Origin: Pseudomonas putida
GTDB lineage: Bacteria; Pseudomonadota; Gammaproteobacteria; Pseudomonadales; Pseudomonadaceae
Reading direction: 5' to 3'
DNA: 64,000 nucleotides
NCBI RefSeq assembly: GCF_001941965.1
Contig: NZ_MKZO01000047.1
Coordinates: forward strand, 124,001-188,000
Of this stretch, positions 35,832 to 44,723 are shown in pieces. The position numbers and the translations under genes are program-made. Below the pieces are notes generated by a model. It searched no databases, was not told the origin of the DNA, and was given only the letters and a program-made list of their open reading frames with translations. The stretch's first letter is position 1. Each line of letters begins with the position of its first letter.

Positions 35832-36082
35832 GGGCGTTCTCCATCGAGGAGTTCGTGATAGATCAACGCGGCGTTGAGCACGCCGGGGATCGCGTTGATC
35901 TGCTCGATGCGTTGCAGGATCCGGCGTTCGTCGCCGGCTTCGAGGACCACCACCAGTTTTCCGGCGGGGCTTTCGTGATGCAGCTCGAGGTCGTCGAGCA
36001 GGCGCAGGTTGGCTTTTACGGCGTCGAACAGTTCCGGTCGGGCCAGTACGACAAGGCTGGCGATATGCAGGGTGTCATCCAT
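35828..36082 (-). CDS. napD: NapD, NapA-specific chaperone
   Basis: An 84-residue cytoplasmic chaperone that binds the NapA twin-arginine signal during cofactor insertion. It shows [23 protein letters not shown] and [16 protein letters not shown]. An in-frame ATG six nt upstream (36088) is too close to GGAG; the ATG at 36082 has ideal spacing and is preferred. It overlaps napA by 4 nt. Confidence 0.94.
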   Translation of the reverse strand: MDDTLHIASLVVLARPELFDAVKANLRLLDDLELHHESPAGKLVVVLEAGDERRILQRIEQINAIPGVLNAALIYHELLDGERP

Positions 36083-36117
36083 GTTCATGCTCCACTGGGC
36101 TCTTTGGCAGGCAACTT

Positions 36118-36285
36118 TCAGTTGGGCGGCCCGGGCGGGCCGAAGAGCATTTGGAGGAACCAGATGATAAAGCCGTAGCCACCGACGACCATGACCGATA
36201 TCAACGGGAAGAGGCACACGACAAGAAACAGGAAGAGCCGCAACTCCTTGCTGCGCGTGGCCGGGCGTTTATCCGTAGTTGACAC
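36118..36285 (-). CDS. napE: NapE, small membrane protein of the nap operon
   Basis: A 55-residue protein with one long hydrophobic helix (LFLFLVVCLFPLISVMVVGG) and a proline-rich tail (FGPPGPPN). It is the usual first gene of napEDABC in Pseudomonas; its role is not established. I start it at the GTG at 36285, which has TGGAG 8 nt in front; no ATG fits. The operon lacks napF, napG and napH. Confidence 0.88.
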   Translation of the reverse strand: MSTTDKRPATRSKELRLFLFLVVCLFPLISVMVVGGYGFIIWFLQMLFGPPGPPN

Positions 36286-36383
36286 TTTTATTACTCCAGG
36301 CTGAAACGGTGTCAGGCTGGAAACATAGTCTGGATAGGAATTGGAAGAGGGGAGCCAGATCAATGTTTGGTGAGGTTTTTAGT

Positions 36384-36397
36384 TTGATTGGCTTTAA
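36384..36397 (-). promoter_or_regulatory. Anr/Dnr (FNR-type) box upstream of napE
   Basis: TTGAT-TGGC-TTTAA matches the FNR-family consensus TTGAT-N4-ATCAA at 8 of 10 positions and lies about 100 nt before the napE start. This position suits oxygen- or NO-dependent activation. No footprint can be inferred. Confidence 0.5.
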
Positions 36398-36482
36398 GCG
36401 GAGTCCTGTTTGCTTCGTGTTTCGTAATAAATTTTTATATATAACGTAAGTCTGGAGGGCTTTCGCTCACTCGCATGAACAG

Positions 36483-37076
36483 TCAGAAGGCCTGACCATT
36501 CATCCCGCTGCGCACGGTGCCCCTCACGAATGCCACGATCTGCTCCCGCGCGGTGCTGATCGCTCCCCATTGCCCCTGACCGCACAGCAGGCTCAGAACC
36601 GCCAGGGCAATGGGACGGGCCTGCGGCTCGGATGCCGGCCCGCATTCGGCGGCGATGATCTCGCTGAGCAGGTCGCTGTAGGCCGCCTTCAGTTCGTCTA
36701 TCTGGCCGATCTGTTCCGTACTCAGGTTGACCGCCTCGCGGGTCAGCAGGGTGAGTTTGTCCGGGTGCGCCTGGCTGAACGAAATGAACGCCTGGACGAA
36801 GCGCTGCAAGCGCTCGCCATTGCTCCGGCTGCCCTTCAGGCATTGCCTTGTTTCGTACAGGAGGTCGGTCAGGCTCGACTCGATCAGTTCGAACAACAAT
36901 CCCTGCTTGCTTTCGATATGGTGGTACAGCGACCCCGTGCGCAAACCCAGGTGGCTGGCCAGGTCACGCAGGCCGATGGCCTGGTAGCCATGGCTGGCGA
37001 ACAGGCTGCTGGCCGCCTCCAGCAAGCGATCGCGGGCGTCGGGGGAGGGCGGGGACAGGCGGCTGGCGGCGGGCAT
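36483..37076 (-). CDS. TetR-family transcriptional regulator
   Basis: A 197-residue TetR/AcrR regulator: HTH at about 16-60 (LLEAASSLFASHGYQAIGLR, then LRTGSLYHHIESKQGLL) and an all-helical ligand domain. It is divergent from the first SDR of the catabolic cluster. The 85-bp gap holds a promoter overlapped by the palindrome GTAAGA-N9-TCTTAC, and the same block recurs before the hydantoinase genes. It is therefore the likely repressor of the cluster, released by a pathway compound. Confidence 0.88.
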   Translation of the reverse strand: MPAASRLSPPSPDARDRLLEAASSLFASHGYQAIGLRDLASHLGLRTGSLYHHIESKQGLLFELIESSLTDLLYETRQCLKGSRSNGERLQRFVQAFISFSQAHPDKLTLLTREAVNLSTEQIGQIDELKAAYSDLLSEIIAAECGPASEPQARPIALAVLSLLCGQGQWGAISTAREQIVAFVRGTVRSGMNGQAF

Positions 37077-37103
37077 CGGGATGACCTGTGGGCGATTTGA
37101 TGT

Positions 37104-37140
37104 TTGACCAAATGTAAGACAACAGGCATCTTACGTAAAG
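37104..37140 (+). promoter_or_regulatory. Promoter-operator block 1 (probable TetR target)
   Basis: TTGACC (37104) and CATCTT (37127) are 17 nt apart, and the palindrome GTAAGA-N9-TCTTAC (37114-37134) lies across spacer and -10. It shares about 30 of 37 aligned bases with the block at 38803. It serves the SDR gene at 37162 and lies 38 nt from the TetR start. Confidence 0.7.
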
Positions 37141-37161
37141 ACTCAATCGCAGAGGTGGTTC

Positions 37162-37911
37162 ATGGAAAATCAAACGGTGGTGATCGTGGGCGGCGCATCG
37201 GGCCTGGGCCTGGAGACGGCGCGCCTGATGGTCAAGCGCGGGGCGACGAAGATCGGTCTGATCGACCGTAATGAGCAGTTGCTGGTACAGGCGGCAGAAG
37301 AGCTGCGCGGCCTGGGTGCCGAGGTGGCGCTGGCGGTTGGCGATATCGCCCGCAAGGACAGCGCCCACGGCGCGTTCGAGGAGATCGTCGCGGCCCTGGG
37401 CCGGGTGCATTGCCTGGTCAACAGCGCGGCGATCTACCCGCGCAAGGACATCTTCGAGATCACCGACGATGAATGGGACCTGGAAAACGCTGTCAATATC
37501 AAGGGCACCTACCACATGATGGTCGCGGCGGTGCGGCATATGCAGCAGTACGTGGCGGCGCCGGCAGTGACCGGGCGCATCGTCAACGTTACCTCGGTGG
37601 ATGCCTTCAAGGCTCACCCGCAGAACGCCCACTACGCGGCGACCAAGGCCGCCGTGGTCAGCCTGACCAAATCCTTCGCCCAGGCCTGTGCCAAGGACCA
37701 GATCCTGGTCAACTCGGTGGCCCCGGCCGGTTTCGCCACCGAGCGTGCCCGCCAGTTGGGCTTCCTCGGCGAACTGGCCGCCGCCAACCCGCTGGGCCGC
37801 GCCGCCGAGCCTGCGGAAATCGCCGAATGGATCGTGATGATGGGCAGCAGCCGCAACAGCTATGCCACCGGTGAAAACGTCATCGTCAGTGGGGGCTATA
37901 TCTATGCCTGA
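37162..37911 (+). CDS. Short-chain dehydrogenase/reductase
   Basis: A 249-residue classical SDR. The cofactor motif is GGASGLGLE (10-18), an aspartate after strand 2 (LIDRNE) points to NAD(H), and the catalytic residues are S145, Y158 and K162 (HYAATKAA). It presumably oxidises a hydroxyl group of the substrate or an intermediate. First gene of the set behind the TetR operator. It overlaps the next SDR by 8 nt. Substrate unknown. Confidence 0.85.
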   Translation: MENQTVVIVGGASGLGLETARLMVKRGATKIGLIDRNEQLLVQAAEELRGLGAEVALAVGDIARKDSAHGAFEEIVAALGRVHCLVNSAAIYPRKDIFEITDDEWDLENAVNIKGTYHMMVAAVRHMQQYVAAPAVTGRIVNVTSVDAFKAHPQNAHYAATKAAVVSLTKSFAQACAKDQILVNSVAPAGFATERARQLGFLGELAAANPLGRAAEPAEIAEWIVMMGSSRNSYATGENVIVSGGYIYA

Positions 37912-38659
37912 AGTCGCCTTTCCCGCCGGCTACCAGCGGGCCCTGGTCACCGGCGCCACCAGCGGTATCGGCAAGGCCATCGTCCTGGCGTTGCGCGATG
38001 TCGGGCTGCAGGTGATCGCGGTCGGGCGCAGCCCCGAAGCGCTGGCCGAGCTGGCCGGCGAGCCGGGGGTGACCACCCTGCAGGCGGATGTCCGTGATTT
38101 CCGTGGGCTGAGCGCCGCACTGGAAGGGCAGGCGGTGGATGTGCTGGTGAACAACGCCGGCATCCTCTCGACCCGGGCCGCGTTCCAGGAGATCGACGAG
38201 GCGGAGATCGACAACATGCTCGATATCAACCTCAAGGCGCCGCTGCACCTGGCCCGGCAGGTGTTGCCGGGAATGGTCGGGCGGGGCAGGGGGCACCTGT
38301 TCTTCATCGGCTCGAGCGCCGGGCGGGCGCCGCATCCAGGGGCCGCGGTGTATGGTGCTTCGAAGGCGGGCGTCAGCCTGTTCTGCGATGCCTTGCGCTG
38401 TGACCTGCTCGGTACTGGCGTGCGGGTGACCGAGATCGCCCCGGGGCGGGTGCAGACCCAGTTGTACAAGACCGCGATGGGCATGCAGGCGGCGGGCAGC
38501 GAGCTGTATGACGGCTATGAGTCGATCCAGCCGGCGGATATCGCCGAGCTGTTGCTGGCAGCGCTGAGGATGCCGGCAGCGGTGGATGTGTCGCGGCTGG
38601 AGGTGTTTCCCACGGCGCAGGCGGTGGGTGGGGCACGGATGGTCAAGACGCTGGGGTGA
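37904..38659 (+). CDS. Short-chain dehydrogenase/reductase
   Basis: A 251-residue SDR of a different subgroup from the preceding one: cofactor motif TGATSGIGK (16-24), VGRSPE after strand 2 (NADP-like arginine), NNAG (83-86), and S137/S138, Y150, K154 (YGASKAG). The ATG at 37904 lies inside the end of the previous gene, so the two are translationally coupled. Probably a second oxidation or reduction step in the same pathway. A REP pair and a second copy of the operator follow. Confidence 0.85.
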   Translation: MPEVAFPAGYQRALVTGATSGIGKAIVLALRDVGLQVIAVGRSPEALAELAGEPGVTTLQADVRDFRGLSAALEGQAVDVLVNNAGILSTRAAFQEIDEAEIDNMLDINLKAPLHLARQVLPGMVGRGRGHLFFIGSSAGRAPHPGAAVYGASKAGVSLFCDALRCDLLGTGVRVTEIAPGRVQTQLYKTAMGMQAAGSELYDGYESIQPADIAELLLAALRMPAAVDVSRLEVFPTAQAVGGARMVKTLG

Positions 38660-38671
38660 CAGGACCGACGC

Positions 38672-38768
38672 CATCGCCGGCAACGCCGGCTCCCACAGGG
38701 TTCGTGTCGGGCCCGGATCCTGTGGCTGGCACCACACCCCGTGGGAGCTGGCGTTGCCAGCGATGAGG
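38672..38768. repeat. REP pair (GCCGGCGTTGCCGGC subtype)
   Basis: ATCGCCGGCAACGCCGGCTC at about 38673 and the inverted GTGGGAGCTGGCGTTGCCAGCG at about 38741-38762. They lie between the SDR pair and the second operator block and would terminate or insulate the SDR transcript. Confidence 0.8.
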
Positions 38769-38802
38769 CCGGCAAAGGCAACAGATTTCTGTCTAGAGGT
38801 GC

Positions 38803-38841
38803 TTGACCACATGTAAGACAACATATAACTTACGTTTAAAG
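38803..38841 (+). promoter_or_regulatory. Promoter-operator block 2 (probable TetR target)
   Basis: TTGACC (38803) and TAACTT (38826) are 17 nt apart. GTAAG and CTTAC arms (38813-38833) have the same 21-nt span as block 1, and both share ATGTAAGACAACA and TTACGT. It lies 48 nt before the hydantoinase A gene. Confidence 0.7.
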
Positions 38842-38888
38842 CCGCCCACCAAGGCGGGGTCGTACAACTACAAAGCATTGCAGGGGAT

Positions 38889-40970
38889 ATGACGATGACT
38901 GCGACATCATGCCGGGTCGGCGTGGACATAGGCGGGACCTTCACCGATATCGCGCTGGACGTGGACGGGGTTCTGCATTCGACCAAGATCCTGACCGACT
39001 ATGAGCTGCCCGAGCGGGCCATCCTCACCGGCGTGCGCCAGGTGGTGGAGCAGGCCGGCCTGCAGCTCTCGGATATCCACCAGCTGATCCACGGCACCAC
39101 CCTGGCGACCAACGCCCTGATCGAACGCCGTGGCGCACGCACCGCCTTCATCACCACCGAAGGCTTCCGCGACACCCTGGAAATGCGCACGGAAAACCGC
39201 TTCGAGCAGTACGACATCAATATCGCCCTGCCGCCGCCGCTGATCGACCGTGAACACCGCTACACCCTGCGCGAGCGCCTGGATGTGAAGGGTCGCGTGC
39301 TGATCGCCCCGGTCCAGGCCGAGGTCGACGCCCTGGTCGAGCGCATCGCCGAAGGCGACTACGAAAGCGTGGCGATCGGCTTCATCCACAGCTACGTCAA
39401 CGGCGCCCACGAGCGTCAACTGCGTGATGCGCTGCAGGCGCGCCTGCCACAGCTGTCCATCTCGATTTCCAGCGAAGTCTCGCCGCAGATGCGCGAGTTC
39501 GAACGCTTCAACACCGTGTGCGCCAACGCCTACGTCAAGCCGCTGATCAAGTCCTACCTGGACCGCCTGGTCATCACGCTGAAAAAGGAAGGCGCCGATT
39601 GCCCGGTGTTCATGATCCACTCCGGCGGCGGCATCATTTCCGTGCAGAGCGCCGCCGAGTTACCGGTGCGCCTGGTGGAGTCCGGCCCGGCCGGCGGGGC
39701 GATCTTCGCCGCCGATATTGCCCGCCGCTACCAACTGGAAAACGTCCTGTCCTTCGACATGGGCGGGACCACGGCGAAAATCTGCCTGATCGAAGACCAG
39801 GTGCCCAAGACCGCCAAGACCTTCGAAGTCGCCCGGACCTACCGCTTCAAGAAGGGCAGCGGCATGCCGATTTCCATTCCGGTGGTAGAGATGGTCGAGA
39901 TCGGTGCCGGCGGCGGTTCCATCGCCAGCATCGACAGCATGCGCCAGATCCGCGTCGGCCCGCACAGTGCCGCCTCCGAGCCAGGCCCGGCCTGCTACGG
40001 TCGCGGTGGCCTGGAGCCGACCATCACCGACGCCAACCTGCTGCTCGGTCGCCTGGACGCCGACAACTTCGCCGGTGGTGCCCTGCGCCTGTCCAGCGAT
40101 AACGCTGCCAGCGCCATGGGCCGGGTGATCGGCCAGCCGCTGAACATGCAGGCCGATACCGCTGCCTTCGGCGTCTGCGAGGTGGTCGACGAGAACATGG
40201 CCAACGCCGGTCGCGTGCATGCCGTGGAAAGCGGCAAGGACATCGCCGACTACACCATGATCACCTTCGGCGGCGGTGGTCCGCTGCATGCTGCGCGCCT
40301 CTGCGAAAAAATGGGTGTTTCGCGCTTCCTGGTCCCGGCCGGTGCCGGCGTGGGTTCGGCCATCGGCTTCCTGCGTGCGCCGTTCGGCTACGAGGCGGTG
40401 CGCAGCGCCTTCGTGCGCCTGTCCGAGTTCGATGCCGCCGCGGTCAATGTGCTGATCGAGGAAATGAAGGCCGAATCGCTGGGCTTCCTGCGCCAGGGCA
40501 TGCCCGAGGGCGAGCCGGAAATGGACTGCACCGCCTTCATGCGCTACGTCGGCCAGGGCTGGGAAATCCCCGTGGGCCTGCCGTTCAAGGCCTTCAGTGC
40601 GGCGGACACCGTCGAGTTCAAGGCGCGTTTCGAAGAGGCCTACACCCGCTTCTTCGGTCGCCCGATCGAAGGTCCGGACATCGAGATCGTCAGCTGGTCG
40701 GTCAGGGCCAGCTCGCCACTGCCACCGGTGGCCCGAATCGAGGAAGTCGCGGCTTCGTACCGTGCCCATGAAATCGCGCGCCGCCAGGTCTTCGACGTGG
40801 CGGCCGGTGGCTTCGTCGACGCCGGTATCCACCCGCGCGAAGAGCTGCAGGTCGGCGCCCGGGTCGATGGCCCGGCGATCATCGTCGAACGCGAGACCTC
40901 GACCTTCGTTACCTCGAACTTCACCGCCACGGTCCAGCCCGACGGCTGCCTGCTGGTCGCCCGTCGCTAA
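38889..40970 (+). CDS. Hydantoinase/oxoprolinase family, HyuA-type ATPase subunit
   Basis: A 693-residue protein of the HyuA/oxoprolinase-A family, an ASKHA-fold ATPase that activates the carbonyl of a lactam, hydantoin or ketone. Landmarks: GVDIGGTFTDIAL (11-23), HGTTLATNALIERRGA, HSGGGIISVQ, ESGPAGGAIF and FDMGGTTAKICLI. It works with the HyuB-type subunit encoded 23 nt downstream. Family members open 5-oxoproline, N-methylhydantoin or caprolactam, or carboxylate acetone/acetophenone, all at the cost of ATP. Which reaction applies here cannot be read from the sequence. Confidence 0.9.
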   Translation: MTMTATSCRVGVDIGGTFTDIALDVDGVLHSTKILTDYELPERAILTGVRQVVEQAGLQLSDIHQLIHGTTLATNALIERRGARTAFITTEGFRDTLEMRTENRFEQYDINIALPPPLIDREHRYTLRERLDVKGRVLIAPVQAEVDALVERIAEGDYESVAIGFIHSYVNGAHERQLRDALQARLPQLSISISSEVSPQMREFERFNTVCANAYVKPLIKSYLDRLVITLKKEGADCPVFMIHSGGGIISVQSAAELPVRLVESGPAGGAIFAADIARRYQLENVLSFDMGGTTAKICLIEDQVPKTAKTFEVARTYRFKKGSGMPISIPVVEMVEIGAGGGSIASIDSMRQIRVGPHSAASEPGPACYGRGGLEPTITDANLLLGRLDADNFAGGALRLSSDNAASAMGRVIGQPLNMQADTAAFGVCEVVDENMANAGRVHAVESGKDIADYTMITFGGGGPLHAARLCEKMGVSRFLVPAGAGVGSAIGFLRAPFGYEAVRSAFVRLSEFDAAAVNVLIEEMKAESLGFLRQGMPEGEPEMDCTAFMRYVGQGWEIPVGLPFKAFSAADTVEFKARFEEAYTRFFGRPIEGPDIEIVSWSVRASSPLPPVARIEEVAASYRAHEIARRQVFDVAAGGFVDAGIHPREELQVGARVDGPAIIVERETSTFVTSNFTATVQPDGCLLVARR

Positions 40971-40993
40971 TACCTGATTCGGAAGCATTCACC

Positions 40994-42658
40994 ATGAGCG
41001 AAACATTGATCGACATTCAAATGCAGGTGATGTGGAACCGCCTGGTCTCGGTGGTCGAAGAGCAGGCCCTGACCCTGATCCGCACCGCCTTCTCCACCAG
41101 CGTGCGCGAGGCCGGCGACCTGTCGGCCGGGGTCTTCGACCGCGCCGGCAACATGCTTGCCCAGGCCGTGACCGGCACCCCGGGCCACGTCAACACCATG
41201 GCCGAGGCGGTGGTGCACTTCATCAAGGACATCGGCGAGGACAACATCTTCGAAGGCGATGTCTACGTGACCAACGACCCGTGGAAGGGCACCGGGCACC
41301 TGCACGACATCACCATCGTCTCGCCATCCTTCTACCGGGGGCGGCTGATCGGCTACTTCGCCAGTACCGCCCACGTGGTGGATATCGGCGGCCGCGGCTT
41401 CGGCCCGGATGCCCGCGAGGTGTACGAGGAAGGCCTGTTCATCCCGATCATGAAGCTGTTCGAGCGCGGCAAGGTCAACCGCGACCTGATCAATATCCTG
41501 CGCAACAACGTGCGCGAGAACGATCGGGTGGTCGGCGACTTCTACGCCCTGTCGGCGTGCAACGAGACCGGGCACAAGCGCCTGCTGGACATGCTCGAGG
41601 AGTTCCAGCTGGACGACCTGGAGCATATCGGCAGCTTCATCCTGGAACACAGCCGCCGCGCCACCCTGGAATGCTTCAAGTCGCTGCCCCACGGCACCTA
41701 CAGCAACAGCATGACCCTGGACGGCTACGACGTGCCGGTCACCCTGGCGGTGACCCTGACTGTCGGCCCGGACGGCATCAAGAGCGACTTCACCGGGACC
41801 TCGGGCATGAGCCAGTTCGGTATCAACGTGCCCCTGGGCTATGCCAAGGCCTATGCCTGCTATGGCCTGAAATGCATCGTCGCACCGGAAATCCCCAACA
41901 ACTCGGCGTCCCTGGAGCCCTTCGAGGTGACCGCGCCGGAAGGCTGCATCCTCAATGCCAAGCACCCGGCGCCGGTGTCGGTGCGTCATGTGCTCGGCCA
42001 CTTCGTGCCCGACCTGGTCCTTGGTGCGCTGCACAAGTGCCTGCCGGGCAAGGTCCCGGCCGAGGGCGCCAGTGCCCTGTGGAACCTGCACCTGAGCGTG
42101 CGCCCGCTGGACAGCAACCCCAACGGCCGCAATGCCGAGATGCTGATGTTCAACAGCGGCGGCATGGGCGCCCGCTCGGCGATGGATGGCCTGAGCGCCA
42201 CGGCCTTCCCGAGCGGCGTGCACACCATGCCGGTGGAAGCCACCGAGCATGCCGGCCCGGTGGTGGTCTGGCGCAAGGAGCTGCGGGAAGGTTCCGGCGG
42301 TGCCGGCCTGCTGCGCGGCGGCCTGGGCCAGGAGATCGAGGTCTCGGCGGCCGAGGGCTACAGCTTCCGCTTCAGCGCCATGTTCGACCGTATCCAGTAC
42401 GCCGCCCGCGGCCTGGAAGGTGGCCAGCCGGGCGCGGCAGGTTATGTCGGCCTGGACGATGGCAGCCTGCTGCGCGGCAAGGGCCAGCAGTTCGTGCCGG
42501 CGGACCGGCGCCTGGTCCTGCGCCTGCCCGGTGGCGGCGGCTACGGTGATCCGCGCCAGCGCGATCGCCAGCAGGTCGAGCGTGATCTGCGCTTCGGCTA
42601 CATCAGCGCCGAGCAGGCGCGGGACGACTACGGCTTCGAAGCCGGCGGGGAGCGTTGA
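40994..42658 (+). CDS. Hydantoinase/oxoprolinase family, HyuB-type catalytic subunit
   Basis: A 554-residue HyuB-family subunit. Landmarks: VMWNRLVSVVEEQALTLIRT, then REAGDLSAGVFDRAGNM, NDPWKGTGHLHDI and a glycine-rich end (GGGGYGDPRQRD). In the family this subunit completes hydrolysis or carboxylation of the substrate phosphorylated by HyuA. Both subunits are full length and in frame, so the complex should be functional. Its stop is 1 nt before the aminotransferase start, implying coupling. Confidence 0.9.
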   Translation: MSETLIDIQMQVMWNRLVSVVEEQALTLIRTAFSTSVREAGDLSAGVFDRAGNMLAQAVTGTPGHVNTMAEAVVHFIKDIGEDNIFEGDVYVTNDPWKGTGHLHDITIVSPSFYRGRLIGYFASTAHVVDIGGRGFGPDAREVYEEGLFIPIMKLFERGKVNRDLINILRNNVRENDRVVGDFYALSACNETGHKRLLDMLEEFQLDDLEHIGSFILEHSRRATLECFKSLPHGTYSNSMTLDGYDVPVTLAVTLTVGPDGIKSDFTGTSGMSQFGINVPLGYAKAYACYGLKCIVAPEIPNNSASLEPFEVTAPEGCILNAKHPAPVSVRHVLGHFVPDLVLGALHKCLPGKVPAEGASALWNLHLSVRPLDSNPNGRNAEMLMFNSGGMGARSAMDGLSATAFPSGVHTMPVEATEHAGPVVVWRKELREGSGGAGLLRGGLGQEIEVSAAEGYSFRFSAMFDRIQYAARGLEGGQPGAAGYVGLDDGSLLRGKGQQFVPADRRLVLRLPGGGGYGDPRQRDRQQVERDLRFGYISAEQARDDYGFEAGGER

Positions 42659-42659
42659 G

Positions 42660-43862
42660 ATGGAAATCCAGAGCAGCCGCGTGCGCGCGGTGAAGAGCTC
42701 GCCAAGCATGGCGGTGTCGGTCCTGGCCAAGCAGATGCTGGCCCAGGGCGAGTCGGTGATCAACCTGGCCCTCGGTGAGCCGGACTACAACGTCCCGGCC
42801 CACGTGATCGAGGCCGCCCACCAGGCGATGCTCGCCGGCAACAACCACTACACCGGGCCCAATGGCCTGGAGTCGCTGCGCCAGGCCATCGTCGACAAGT
42901 TCGCCCGGGAAAACGACCTGGTCTACGGCCTCGATGAAATCTGCGTCGGCAACGGTGCCAAGCAACTGCTGTTCAATGCCTTCCTCGCCACGCTGGAGCC
43001 GGGCGACGAGGTGATTACCCCGGCGCCGTACTGGGTGTCCTACACCGATATGGCGATGCTCAATGGCGGCGTGCCCAAGGTTATTCCGTGCGATGCCGAC
43101 CAGGGCTTCAAGCTGCGCCCGGAGCAACTGGAGGCGGCAATCACCCCGCGTACCCGCTGGGTCATGCTCAATTCGCCGAACAACCCGAGCGGGGCGATCT
43201 TCACCCGTGAGGAGCTGGCCGCCCTCGGCGCGGTCCTGGAGCGCCACCCGCACGTGCTGGTGATCTCCGACGAGATCTACGAGCACATCGTGCTCGGCGA
43301 CCAGGCGTTCGTGTCCTTCGTCACCGCCTGCCCGCAGCTGCGCGATCGCACCCTGCTGATCAACGGCGTGTCCAAGGCCTATGCCATGACCGGCTACCGC
43401 CTCGGCTATGCCGCCGGGCCGAAGCACCTGATCGTGGCGATGAACAAGACCCAGTCGCAGACCACCACCTGTCCGTCGAGCATCTCCCAGCTGGCCGCCG
43501 TGGCCGCGCTGAACGGCCCGCAGGACTTCGTCCGCGAAGCCAACCGCGAGTACCAGGCTCGGGGCGAGCTGGTGGTGCGCGGGCTGGCGCAGATCCCGGG
43601 GCTGCAACTGGAGATGCCGCAAGGCGCCTTCTATGCCTTCCCCAATGTCGCGGCCTTTATCGGCAAGCGCACCCCGGACGGCGAGGTGATCGGCAACGAC
43701 GCCGACCTCTCGGCCTATCTGTTGCGGGTCGGCAAGGTGGCCACGGTGCCGGGCTCTGCTTTCGGTCTGGAACCCTATGTACGGCTGTCGTTCGCCACAT
43801 CGCGGCAGGAACTGGAACAGGCCCTCGGGCAGCTGCGCGATGCCTTCGCGGCCCTGTCCTGA
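42660..43862 (+). CDS. Class I aminotransferase (aspartate aminotransferase-like)
   Basis: A 400-residue PLP aminotransferase of the AspC/prephenate-aminotransferase branch. It shows NLALGEPDYNVP (35-46), the Y124 and N175 region (NSPNNPSGA), D204/Y207 (ISDEIYEH) and the Schiff-base lysine K239 in NGVSKAYAMTGYRLGY, with the substrate arginine late in VRLSFATS. It would remove the amino group from the product of the hydantoinase step, giving a 2-oxo acid for the ThDP enzyme downstream. The exact amino acid is unknown. Confidence 0.88.
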   Translation: MEIQSSRVRAVKSSPSMAVSVLAKQMLAQGESVINLALGEPDYNVPAHVIEAAHQAMLAGNNHYTGPNGLESLRQAIVDKFARENDLVYGLDEICVGNGAKQLLFNAFLATLEPGDEVITPAPYWVSYTDMAMLNGGVPKVIPCDADQGFKLRPEQLEAAITPRTRWVMLNSPNNPSGAIFTREELAALGAVLERHPHVLVISDEIYEHIVLGDQAFVSFVTACPQLRDRTLLINGVSKAYAMTGYRLGYAAGPKHLIVAMNKTQSQTTTCPSSISQLAAVAALNGPQDFVREANREYQARGELVVRGLAQIPGLQLEMPQGAFYAFPNVAAFIGKRTPDGEVIGNDADLSAYLLRVGKVATVPGSAFGLEPYVRLSFATSRQELEQALGQLRDAFAALS

Positions 43863-43884
43863 TTAATCGGAATTCGAGGTCACC

Positions 43885-44697
43885 ATGAACAAACCTTTCA
43901 AACGCCTGCTGATCACCGGTGCCGCCGGACGCCTCGGCTCGGTGCTGCGCAAGCACCTGGCAGCCTTCGCCGACGAGCTGCGCCTGACCGATATCGCCGA
44001 CCTGGGCCAGGCTGCGCCCCATGAACAGCTGATCCGCTGCGACCTGGGCAACTTCGACGACGTGCTGCCGCTGACCGAAGGCGTCGACGCCATCGTGCAT
44101 GCCGGCGGCGTGCCGGTGGAGGACACCTTCGCGAAGATCCTCAACGGCAATATCGTCGGCACCTACAACATCTACGAAGCGGCGCGGCGCAATGGCGTCA
44201 AGCGCGTGGTGTACACCAGTTCCAACCACGCCATCGGCTTCTACGACCGCACCGAAACCATCGACGCGACTGCCGCCCACCGCCCGGACAGCCTGTACGG
44301 CGTGAGCAAGTGCTTCGCCGAGGACCTGGGCCGCTACTACTGGGACAAGTTCGGCATCGAGTCGGTCAACCTGCGCATCGGCTCCTCGTTCCCCGAGCCG
44401 CTGGACCGACGCATGCTCGCCACCTGGCTGTCGTTCGACGACTTTGCCCAGCTCACCGAGCGCTCGCTGCTGGCGCCGCGGGTCGGGCACATGATCGTCT
44501 ACGGCCTGTCGGCCAACCGCGAAAGCCTGTGGGACAACCGCCTGGCCTCGTCCATCGGCTACGTGCCCCGGGACAGCGCCGACGACTATCGGGAAAAGGT
44601 CCTGGCCGAGCATCCGCCGCTGGACCCGAACGAACCGGCGGCGCGCTTCCACGGCGGCAACTTCGCTGGTGCCGGGCACTTCGAAGACCCGAAATGA
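43885..44697 (+). CDS. NAD-dependent epimerase/dehydratase, uronate-dehydrogenase-like
   Basis: A 270-residue extended SDR closely similar to uronate dehydrogenases: TGAAGRLGSVLRKHL (11-25), YTSSNHAIGFYDR (110-122) and the Y138/K142 pair (YGVSK). A second relative is the true Udh-like gene at 61605. Within this cluster a uronate substrate makes little sense, so it may oxidise a hydroxy acid or lactol-type intermediate. Lies 22 nt after the aminotransferase. Confidence 0.82.
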   Translation: MNKPFKRLLITGAAGRLGSVLRKHLAAFADELRLTDIADLGQAAPHEQLIRCDLGNFDDVLPLTEGVDAIVHAGGVPVEDTFAKILNGNIVGTYNIYEAARRNGVKRVVYTSSNHAIGFYDRTETIDATAAHRPDSLYGVSKCFAEDLGRYYWDKFGIESVNLRIGSSFPEPLDRRMLATWLSFDDFAQLTERSLLAPRVGHMIVYGLSANRESLWDNRLASSIGYVPRDSADDYREKVLAEHPPLDPNEPAARFHGGNFAGAGHFEDPK

Positions 44698-44723
44698 CCT
44701 CCACATCAACAGAGTGCTGAATC

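Noticed and set aside
34162-35844. 560-codon minus-strand frame overlapping napA in another frame
   Set aside because: Same strand as napA but shifted by one base; arginine/proline-rich shadow with no cofactor motifs.
36286-36482. Small gene between napE and the TetR gene
   Set aside because: No frame with a ribosome site and protein-like composition; the stretch is AT-rich and best read as the nap promoter and TetR 3' region.
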